Below the pieces are notes generated by a model, which saw only the letters and a list, made by a program, of their open reading frames with translations, made no database searches and was not told the origin of the DNA. Shown here piece after piece: positions 15,654 through 20,974 of a DNA stretch of 20,974 nt. Both the position numbers and the translations under genes were made by a program. The DNA is from RYN-431 sp036388295. Its GTDB lineage: Bacteria; Planctomycetota; Phycisphaerae; Tepidisphaerales; Tepidisphaeraceae. The DNA lies in contig DASVSC010000119.1 of assembly GCA_036388295.1 (NCBI GenBank), forward strand, positions 1 through 20,974. The letters run 5' to 3'. The stretch's first letter is position 1. Every line of letters starts with the position of its first letter.

Positions 15654-15695
15654 CGCAGAAAATCGGCCCGCGCGACGTTTATGCCGCGCGGCCCG
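15654..15695 (-). terminator. Rho-independent terminator downstream of the lipoprotein gene
   Basis: Read on the minus strand: CGGGCCGCGCG, a 10-nt loop GCATAAACGT, then CGCGCGGGCCG (one mismatch in 11 bp), followed immediately by ATTTTCT. It lies 67 bp after the lipoprotein stop and just before mscL. Confidence 0.62.
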
Positions 15696-15761
15696 TTTGG
15701 TTGCAATCAATTCGATCGCGATTGGAATCCGCCCGCCGCCTCGTTACGACGGGCAGACCAT

Positions 15762-16202
15762 TTACTTCCCGGCCGGATTCATCAGGGCCTTGCCGGCAGC
15801 GATGGCCTTGTCGGCTTCGGCCAATTGCGTGTCGACCTGCACCTGCGCTTCGGCCGGCAGCTTGCCCTTGAGGTCTTTGAGCTGCTGCACGAAAGTTTGT
15901 GCTTCGTCGAACTTTCTTTCCTGCAGCGCCGTCTTGAGCTTGCCGGTCAGGTCTTCCATGTTGCCGCGCAGGTTCTCTGCGGCGACGCCGGTGGGCGAAT
16001 CCTTGCCGGCTTTGTCTTTCATCTGGTCGACGCCGCCCTGGACGCTCTTTTCGACGCCCTGGGCCGTGTCAACGGCCTTCTCGCTGACCTTCTCGGCGGC
16101 CTTTTCCGTTTCAGGGGTGGCAGCCTTCTGCGTGTTCGAATCGTCACAGCCGAATGTCATCAGACCCGCGGTCGCGACCGCGGCAAACAGTGCACGTTTC
16201 AT
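15762..16202 (-). CDS. Probable lipoprotein, helical Lys/Ala/Glu-rich
   Basis: 146 residues. MKRALFAAVATAGLMTFGC looks like a lipoprotein signal with Cys 19 as the lipidation site, although the residues before it (TFG) are not the classic L-A/S-G/A. The mature part is nearly all helix: a Thr/Lys/Glu-rich spacer (KAAEKVSEKAVDTAQGVEKS) followed by amphipathic helices with heptad-like spacing (LKTALQERKFDEAQTFVQQL, KDLKGKLPAEAQVQVDTQLA). Such proteins often sit between outer membrane and cell wall, but the function is unknown. ATG 16202 is fixed by a strong GGAGG five bases upstream; the much longer open frame to 16772 is a shadow of the opposite-strand gene. A terminator follows. Confidence 0.82.
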   Translation of the reverse strand: MKRALFAAVATAGLMTFGCDDSNTQKAATPETEKAAEKVSEKAVDTAQGVEKSVQGGVDQMKDKAGKDSPTGVAAENLRGNMEDLTGKLKTALQERKFDEAQTFVQQLKDLKGKLPAEAQVQVDTQLAEADKAIAAGKALMNPAGK

Positions 16203-16314
16203 ACGTTCCTCCGTTAAAGTGCCTCGAACCCGAGGGGTAATCCCTTCGGTAGACAATGGTAGGACCGCCGGAAGGGGCGATCTAAGAGAATCCGGCAAAC
16301 AGTAATGCACGCTT

Positions 16315-17856
16315 ATGACCCTGCTGACCCCGATTTGGCTGATTCTGCTGTTGCCATGGGCGGCTGCCTGCCTCTGGGCCGGCCGGGGGCAGGGGGCGGC
16401 GGCGGGCGTGCCGTTTCTGACGCTCTGGTCGACGACGGTCACTCGCCGTAACCCGAAGCGGTTGCCGCCGTTGTGGATCGTGTTGGTGCTGGCGGGCGCG
16501 CTGGCGATGATTTTCGCCGCGAGCGGCCCGGCAGTGTTTCGGCCTACGCCGGTGCTGACGCTGGTGATCGACCGCCGAGCGTCGATGACGCCAGACCGGC
16601 TGCGGTTGGCGCTCGATCGCCTCGGGCTGCCGACGGCCACGCGCGTTCGTGTCGTTCCGGTTCCGGGTGAGCCGTACGAAACCGTCGGCCGCCCTGCCGC
16701 GGACTCGTTCAAGCCGATCGCCCTGCCGACTGACGCGATCGTGCGGCAGGTCCTGCGGAACGAAACCGGCACCGTAGTGCTTCTAACGGATCACGTGACC
16801 GACGTGCCGCCCGGCGTGAGCGTGGTCGTGCCGAGTCGATCGCTAGCGAATGCAGGCATCGGCCGATTCGCCGTCGTGAGCCGGCGTACATCAACGCCCA
16901 CAGGCGGGCCGACGGCGCAGGCCATGATCCGGGTTTTCAACGGCACCGATCACCGCCGCGCCCGGTTGCTTACGGAAGGCGTGACGACCTCAATCGAATT
17001 GCCGTCATCGGGGCAGACACGCGACTATTTCGTCGATGTACTGACGGTCGGCGACACAGCGGAAGCGACGCTACTGGCCGAGGACGGCTCGCCTTGGGCC
17101 GATGACGTCGCCGGCGACGATCGGGCTTATCTGGCCCAGACAACGACAGGCGTGCGAATCGACCCGCAAACGCCGCTGAGCGACCCGCTGGCGCGAATGG
17201 TCGCGATTTATCAGGCACGCCGGCCGGCCGGTACGGGCGCGGCGGGCGTGGCCGTTGTGCGTGATTCGGACCCGGCCGGGCCGGCGGTCCTTCTGCCGGA
17301 ACCGCTCGGGCCGACGGCCGGCGGGACGCTGCAGGTCGATTCGGATCATCCGGTCACGCGTACGGCCGACTTTCGCGGAATCGATGTCGCCGGCCGTTCG
17401 GTCGCCGGGCCGCTGGGCGACGCGTGGCGGACGCTCGTTCGGCAGGGCGACGCGCCTCTGCTGGCCGTGCGTGAGCGGCCCACGCGCCAGGTGTGGGTCG
17501 GCGTGGACACCGACGTGCTGGCGGGACGGGCAGATTATGTGGTGTTCTGGACCGACGTGTTCGACTGGATCGCCGGCGGCCGCCGTGAATGGATAGCGCG
17601 ACGGCCAGAGACGGGCCTGACCGCATTGCGCGTAGCGGATGCGGGGCTGGAGGGTTCGCCGGGCCTGTACCAGGACGCCGCCGGCCGTACGGTGGCGACC
17701 GCTATGCCGGCCGTCCGGTCCGGCGGGGCGACGGACGGCGGGGCGGCCGTGGCGGAACTGCGGCGGGTCGCTGTTCCGCTGGCACATTGGCCGCTCGTGG
17801 CGGGGCTGGCCTGTCTGGCCGTCGGGCTTTGGATCGGTCGCTTGACCCGTTATTAA
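16315..17856 (+). CDS. BatA-like membrane protein with degenerate von Willebrand A region
   Basis: 513 residues. The start MTLLTPIWLILLLPWAAACL, then RRNPKRLPPLWIVLVLAGAL and AASGPAVF, is the two-helix BatA N-terminal module ('aerotolerance regulator' N-domain) found in membrane proteins that work with MoxR ATPases. Next, VLTLVIDRRASMTPDRLRLA sits where a VWA domain would have DxSxS; here it reads DRRAS, so the metal site looks incomplete. A long soluble part follows, and the last helix is WPLVAGLACLAVGLWIG near residue 500. No Shine-Dalgarno sequence is seen before the ATG. It precedes the STAS/kinase genes on the same strand. The MoxR-like ATPase at 19352-20782 is on the other strand, so a partnership is only a guess. 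Confidence 0.78.
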   Translation: MTLLTPIWLILLLPWAAACLWAGRGQGAAAGVPFLTLWSTTVTRRNPKRLPPLWIVLVLAGALAMIFAASGPAVFRPTPVLTLVIDRRASMTPDRLRLALDRLGLPTATRVRVVPVPGEPYETVGRPAADSFKPIALPTDAIVRQVLRNETGTVVLLTDHVTDVPPGVSVVVPSRSLANAGIGRFAVVSRRTSTPTGGPTAQAMIRVFNGTDHRRARLLTEGVTTSIELPSSGQTRDYFVDVLTVGDTAEATLLAEDGSPWADDVAGDDRAYLAQTTTGVRIDPQTPLSDPLARMVAIYQARRPAGTGAAGVAVVRDSDPAGPAVLLPEPLGPTAGGTLQVDSDHPVTRTADFRGIDVAGRSVAGPLGDAWRTLVRQGDAPLLAVRERPTRQVWVGVDTDVLAGRADYVVFWTDVFDWIAGGRREWIARRPETGLTALRVADAGLEGSPGLYQDAAGRTVATAMPAVRSGGATDGGAAVAELRRVAVPLAHWPLVAGLACLAVGLWIGRLTRY

Positions 17857-17949
17857 CCGAAACGTAGCATGGCCTTCCGCTTCGACGACTCCCGCTTCGA
17901 CGACAGGGGTGTGCGAGGCGTTCACCCGACTTTTGCAGGACGCGTTCAT

Positions 17950-18312
17950 ATGTCCGAACAGGCCCCCCCGCTCGCCGTTATTCAAGAAAAAGACATTCGA
18001 ATCGTCGAGTTCATGAACAGCAAGATCCTCGACGAGGCGAACATCGCCGAAATCGGGGCGACGCTGAACGCCCTGATCGACGAAGTCGAGCAGCCGCGCC
18101 TGCTGCTGGATTTCGCCACCGTGGACCACTTGTCCTCGGCGGCCCTGGGCATGCTGATCAACGCCAACAATCGCATCAAGCAGCGTAACGGGCAGCTTCG
18201 GCTGGCGAACATCAAGAGCCAGATTTTCGAAGTCTTCCGCATCACCAAGCTCGACCGGTTGTTCCGCATTTACGGAACACGCGACGAAGCGCTGGCCAGC
18301 TTCGCCATGTAG
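17950..18312 (+). CDS. STAS-domain anti-sigma factor antagonist (SpoIIAA/RsbV-like)
   Basis: 120 residues forming one STAS domain. The core is RLLLDFATVDHLSSAALGML, in which the Ser pair 62-63 corresponds to the phosphoacceptor site DSSGLG of SpoIIAA/RsbV; the usual Asp-Ser-Ser-Gly is changed to Leu-Ser-Ser-Ala. The next part is NNRIKQRNGQLRLANIKSQI, and FRITKLDRLFRIYGTRDEAL is the typical closing helix. In known systems the unphosphorylated form binds the kinase and frees a sigma factor or another effector. ATG 17950 has AGGA nine bases upstream; the longer frame to 17869 begins with unlikely sequence. It lies 41 bp before the kinase gene, making a two-gene module. Confidence 0.9.
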   Translation: MSEQAPPLAVIQEKDIRIVEFMNSKILDEANIAEIGATLNALIDEVEQPRLLLDFATVDHLSSAALGMLINANNRIKQRNGQLRLANIKSQIFEVFRITKLDRLFRIYGTRDEALASFAM

Positions 18313-18353
18313 TTCGCCGTGATGGACCCGCCCGAGGCACCAGAGGGACGGCC

Positions 18354-18827
18354 TTGTCGCACCCGAGCCGCCAATCCAAATCCGACCGCCGGCCCGTCCC
18401 GCCGGTCATCACGCAGACGCGCTACGGCACGTCGATGAAGTTCAACATCCCCAGCGAGTTCGCCAACGGCCGTGAGGTGCAGGCGCAGATTCTCGATGAG
18501 CTCGGGAAGTTCAAGTACAACTCTGACAGCGTCTTCGCGATCAAGCTGAGCCTGGAAGAGGCCGTCGTCAACGCCATCAAGCACGGCAACAAGCTCGACG
18601 CCTCCAAACGCGTCTACGTCGAAGCCCTCGTCGGCCCCGACCAGGTGGAACTGACGATCGAAGACGAAGGCCCCGGCTTCTCCCGCAACGAAGTGCCCGA
18701 CCCGACCAGCCCGGAAAACATCGAAAAATGCTCCGGCCGCGGCATCCTGCTGATCGAGGCGTACATGACCAGCGTCGACTGGAGCCAGGACGGCCGGCGC
18801 ATGCACATGGTGAAGCGGAATGACTAG
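18354..18827 (+). CDS. RsbW/SpoIIAB-like serine protein kinase (HATPase_c) anti-sigma factor
   Basis: 157 residues with a GHKL ATP-binding fold. The N box is LSLEEAVVNAIKHGN (E69, N73), the G1 box is DEGPGF (104-109), and the G2 region is GRGILLIEAY (128-137). Such kinases phosphorylate the partner STAS protein and, when free, bind a sigma factor or other client. A TTG start at 18354 follows a good AGAGGGA; ATG 18435 (MKFNIPSEF) would remove 27 residues and still give a complete fold, so the extension is uncertain. The partner STAS gene is directly upstream. No sigma factor or PP2C phosphatase is seen in the window, so the client is unknown. Confidence 0.9.
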   Translation: MSHPSRQSKSDRRPVPPVITQTRYGTSMKFNIPSEFANGREVQAQILDELGKFKYNSDSVFAIKLSLEEAVVNAIKHGNKLDASKRVYVEALVGPDQVELTIEDEGPGFSRNEVPDPTSPENIEKCSGRGILLIEAYMTSVDWSQDGRRMHMVKRND

Positions 18828-18844
18828 GCCGCAGTGATTCGTTG

Positions 18845-19201
18845 ATGGAAGAATTTGATACCCAAATACGTTCGCCCACTGATACGTGGTCTTCCACGTT
18901 CTGCGACGCGATCGTGTTGGTGCTTCCATTCGCCATCAGCTTTCTCGTCTTTATGATCGCCGGGATGCATGCAATGGAAGAGCCTTATGGCATCTTCACG
19001 TGGCCAGATGCCGCGTTACAGGTTGGCGGCCCAATTCTCGTCGTTATCGGTTGGCTTGGATGGTTTTGCCTGTTCTGGTCCAGGCGTCGTAAAATCGGAT
19101 TATTGAGTTTGTCGGTGATGCTCTGGGCGATTGTAACAACGTGCTATGCGTGCCAGTTCGCGAAGAGTTATTTTGGTCAGCCTTGGGTTTATGAGCCGTA
19201 G
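18845..19201 (+). CDS. Small integral membrane protein, unknown
   Basis: 118 residues with three hydrophobic segments: AIVLVLPFAISFLVFMIAGM (about 23-42), GPILVVIGWLGWFCLFW (about 63-79) and IGLLSLSVMLWAIVTTCYAC (about 84-103). A Trp/Tyr-rich tail follows. No family is recognised. Base composition is visibly lower in GC than the neighbouring genes and codon choice is less biased to G/C at third positions, which hints at a different origin or weak selection. ATG 18845 is chosen; a TTG three bases earlier is in frame. No Shine-Dalgarno sequence is seen. It follows the kinase gene by 17 bp and is bounded on the right by an inverted repeat. Confidence 0.65.
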   Translation: MEEFDTQIRSPTDTWSSTFCDAIVLVLPFAISFLVFMIAGMHAMEEPYGIFTWPDAALQVGGPILVVIGWLGWFCLFWSRRRKIGLLSLSVMLWAIVTTCYACQFAKSYFGQPWVYEP

Positions 19202-19242
19202 CTTGGAGACGTCAGGTCAACGGCTTGCAGTGGAACGCATTA

Positions 19243-19331
19243 GATTTGAAGCCGCGAGTGTCAATCCGTAGGTGAATGAATGTGCAACGCTTGTCAACGG
19301 CCAATGTGTTGACACCTGCGGCTTCAAAATC
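19243..19331. repeat. Paired inverted repeat (REPIN-like) between convergent genes
   Basis: Left arm 19243-19264 (GATTTGAAGCCGCGAGTG and on) and right arm 19309-19331 (its inverse, TTGACACCTGCGGCTTCAAA and on) match with two differences and one extra base, around a 44-bp spacer. The core TTTGAAGCCGC.GGTGT is close to the arms of the repeat at 7814-7900, so the two may belong to one family. It fills the gap between the stops at 19201 and 19352 and could terminate both transcripts. Confidence 0.7.
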
Positions 19332-19351
19332 AACGCACATCTTGGCTCGCT

Positions 19352-20782
19352 TCACTTCCTGAAAAACGTCTTCCCCGCCTTGTTGAACTTGCTCAGGCGG
19401 TTGTTGACGTACAGGCCTTCCAGAATGAACTCGCCCGCGCAGGCCGTGCCGCCGGGGCCGTCGCCTAAATCGAGGGCCTTGCGCAATTGCGTGGCGGCCT
19501 GGTAGAGCGGCTTGATGGTCTTCAGGTTTGCGACGAACTCTTCGTCGGAAATGTCGTCGCCGGCGGGGAAGGTGACGTTGCCTTTGAACTCCTCAGCGAT
19601 GCCGTCGAAGTTCGCGCCTTTGGTCAGGCGGTTGAATACGTTTTTCACCGCTTCGCCGGTCAGGCTTTGGATCAATTTGTCTTCGCTGGCGTCGTCCTCG
19701 GCTAGGGTCATTTCGATCTTGCCGCGGCTGCTGGCGCCCATGTTGGCCAGATCGACGATGCGGACGACGGTTTCGCTGTCGCCGCTCATGATGCCGCGGC
19801 GTTCGGCGTTGCTGACCACGCTTTCGGCGTTGGCGATGCTGGTGCGCACGCTCACGCCGCTGGCCTGGCTGACGTGCGGGCTGGTGCGGGCCAGGCGGAC
19901 GACTTCTTCCACCACCTCGGCCATGAACCGCGGGTAATTGACGGTCACGCCGCTGTCGCTCGTGCCGCCGTTGCGGTCGAGCCAGGCATTTTCGTTCACG
20001 ATCGTCAGCGCCTCGGCCGTCGTTTCGGGGTAATGCGTGCGGATGACGGTGCCGATGCGGTCTTTCAGCGGCGTCACGATCCGGCCGCGGTTGGTGTAGT
20101 CCTCGGGATTGGCGCTGAAAACCAGGCACGTATCGAGTTCCAGCCGCACCGGATAGCCGCGAATCTGCACGTCGCGTTCTTCCAGCACGTTGAACAAGCC
20201 GACCTGAATGCGCGGGGCCAGGTCGGGCAGTTCGTTGATGGCGAACAAACCGCGGTTGGCGCGCGGAATCAGGCCGAAGTGCATCGTGGTTTCGTCGCTG
20301 AGGTAACGGCCCTCGGCGTGCTTTACGAGGTCGATTTCGCCGATCAAGTCGGCAATCGTCACGTCCGGCGTGGCCAGCTTTTCCTGATAGCGATTGGACC
20401 GGTGCACCCATTCGATCGGGGTGGCATCGCCATGTTCCTGAATGAGGCGTTTGCCGGTGGTGGTGACGGGTTGGAGCGGGTCGTCGTTGATTTCCGTGCC
20501 GCTGATAACGGGGATCCATTCGTCCAGCAGCGTCGGCAAGAGCCGGAGCATGCGTGTCTTGGCCTGCCCGCGCAGGCCCAGGAACAGCATGTCGTGCTTG
20601 GCCAGAATGCCGTTGATGACTTGGGGAATGACACTCTCGCGGTAGCCGACGATGCCGGGGAAGACCGGCTCGCCCGCCCGCAGTTTGGTGATCAGATTTA
20701 ACCGCAACTCGTCTTTGACACTGCGGTAACGGTAGCCCGAGTCCTTGAGCTGACCGAGATTGGCGACATTAGGGTGAGACAT
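19352..20782 (-). CDS. MoxR/magnesium-chelatase-like AAA+ ATPase
   Basis: 476 residues. The Walker A loop is GLRGQAKT (69-76). The Walker B region is GLFAINELPDLAPRIQVGLF with INEL at 182-185, Asn standing where most AAA+ proteins have Asp. Next, NVLEERDVQIRGY and VFSANPEDYTNRGRIVTPLK, then DRIGTVIRTHYPE, give sensor 1 and the arginine finger region. I recall NELPDL and ANPEDYTNRGRI as typical of a bacterial ChlI-like subfamily often paired with a VWA protein, so the Asn is probably a family trait. Such ATPases remodel or insert metal into partner proteins. The C-terminal 170 residues form a helical lid. TATGAT lies 5 nt before the ATG. No VWA partner is adjacent on this strand. Confidence 0.9.
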   Translation of the reverse strand: MSHPNVANLGQLKDSGYRYRSVKDELRLNLITKLRAGEPVFPGIVGYRESVIPQVINGILAKHDMLFLGLRGQAKTRMLRLLPTLLDEWIPVISGTEINDDPLQPVTTTGKRLIQEHGDATPIEWVHRSNRYQEKLATPDVTIADLIGEIDLVKHAEGRYLSDETTMHFGLIPRANRGLFAINELPDLAPRIQVGLFNVLEERDVQIRGYPVRLELDTCLVFSANPEDYTNRGRIVTPLKDRIGTVIRTHYPETTAEALTIVNENAWLDRNGGTSDSGVTVNYPRFMAEVVEEVVRLARTSPHVSQASGVSVRTSIANAESVVSNAERRGIMSGDSETVVRIVDLANMGASSRGKIEMTLAEDDASEDKLIQSLTGEAVKNVFNRLTKGANFDGIAEEFKGNVTFPAGDDISDEEFVANLKTIKPLYQAATQLRKALDLGDGPGGTACAGEFILEGLYVNNRLSKFNKAGKTFFRK

Positions 20783-20787
20783 GAACG

Positions 20788-20818
20788 ATCATAGGGCGGG
20801 TCAGGAAAGCGGCGGCAA
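20788..20818 (-). promoter_or_regulatory. Candidate promoter of the MoxR-like ATPase gene
   Basis: On the minus strand: TTGCCG (20818-20813), a 19-nt spacer, TATGAT (20793-20788), then 5 nt to ATG 20782. The -10 box matches 5 of 6 bases, the -35 box 4 of 6, but the spacer is long. The start point would fall on or next to the ATG, implying a leaderless message. Confidence 0.42.
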
Positions 20819-20864
20819 CTTTTGAAATCGGGCCAGCGAACGGCTGGCAGGCGAAGCTGAAATA

Positions 20865-20939
20865 ACGCCACGGCGGAAGCCGTCGATTCCGCATGCGAGT
20901 CGTTTCTGGGATTTTTGTCTACGGCTTCCGCCGTGGCGT
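20865..20939. repeat. Perfect 19-bp inverted repeat with 37-nt spacer
   Basis: ACGCCACGGCGGAAGCCGT (20865-20883) is matched exactly by its reverse complement at 20921-20939. Half of each arm is itself nearly palindromic (GGCGGAAGCC). It lies about 80 bp upstream of the MoxR-like start. No gene was identified in 20783-20974. Confidence 0.78.
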
Positions 20940-20974
20940 CTGCGGCGGTTCGGCATTTTGTCTTCACGCCCGTC

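Noticed and set aside
16203..16772. N-terminal extension of the lipoprotein frame
   Set aside because: A strong GGAGG and a signal peptide fix the start at 16202; the extension overlaps the opposite gene and reads as low-complexity sequence.
17071..18129. Minus-strand open frame of 352 codons opposite the BatA-like and STAS genes
   Set aside because: It spans two real genes and their gap, and its translation has no domain or signal.
19874..20701. Plus-strand open frame of 275 codons over the MoxR-like gene
   Set aside because: Shadow of the minus-strand AAA+ gene, whose Walker motifs are clear.

Overview
This is a high-GC chromosomal window that reads as a bacterial core/accessory mix, most probably from a planctomycete, with class Phycisphaerae the best guess. 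Three things suggest this. The large secreted kelch protein opens with a planctomycete-type LESRNLM motif (a variant of the LEPRxLL motif) followed by an SINFQP-type carbohydrate-binding-like domain. A CAAX-protease-related membrane protein of the exosortase-associated kind is present. Two small conserved-looking exported proteins match types I recall from planctomycetes. LPS-type heptose synthesis (hldE) and an outer-membrane beta-barrel protein indicate a Gram-negative envelope. No rRNA, tRNA, CRISPR array, phage gene or IS transposase was seen.

Layout. 1-892 (+): 3' part of a membrane acyltransferase. 832-2499 (-): fused CobA-HemD (siroheme/heme pathway), overlapping the acyltransferase tail-to-tail. 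2556-2948 (+): small exported protein. 3003-3638 (-): unknown protein. 3667-5157 (+): hldE. 5245-5739 (-): single-pass membrane protein. 5938-6141 (+): tiny exported protein. 6337-9706 (-): kelch/Calx-beta secreted protein, lipB and a CPBP protease. 9853-12131 (-): operon gatC-hicB-hicA-gatA. 12249-12548 (-): HU-like protein. 12924-14093 (+): Gfo/Idh/MocA oxidoreductase. 14121-16202 (-): lipoprotein, mscL and a DUF481 outer-membrane protein. 16315-19201 (+): BatA-like membrane protein, STAS protein, RsbW-like kinase and a small membrane protein. 19352-20782 (-): MoxR/ChlI-like AAA+ ATPase.

How the genes work together. gatC and gatA encode two of the three subunits of the tRNA-dependent amidotransferase (gatB is not in the window). 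A complete hicBA-type toxin-antitoxin pair sits between them with 1-5 nt junctions, so toxin, antitoxin and a translation enzyme appear to share one message. The STAS/HATPase pair is a partner-switching module without a visible sigma factor or phosphatase. HldE, the OM protein, MscL and the lipoprotein serve the envelope.

The most distinctive features are (1) the hicBA pair inside gatCA, (2) at least four paired inverted repeats of REPIN/MITE type in intergenic positions, plus one inserted in frame inside the HemD domain, and (3) -10-like hexamers 5-8 nt before several start codons, clearest at gatC, which suggests leaderless mRNAs. All family assignments come from reading motifs; no database search was run.
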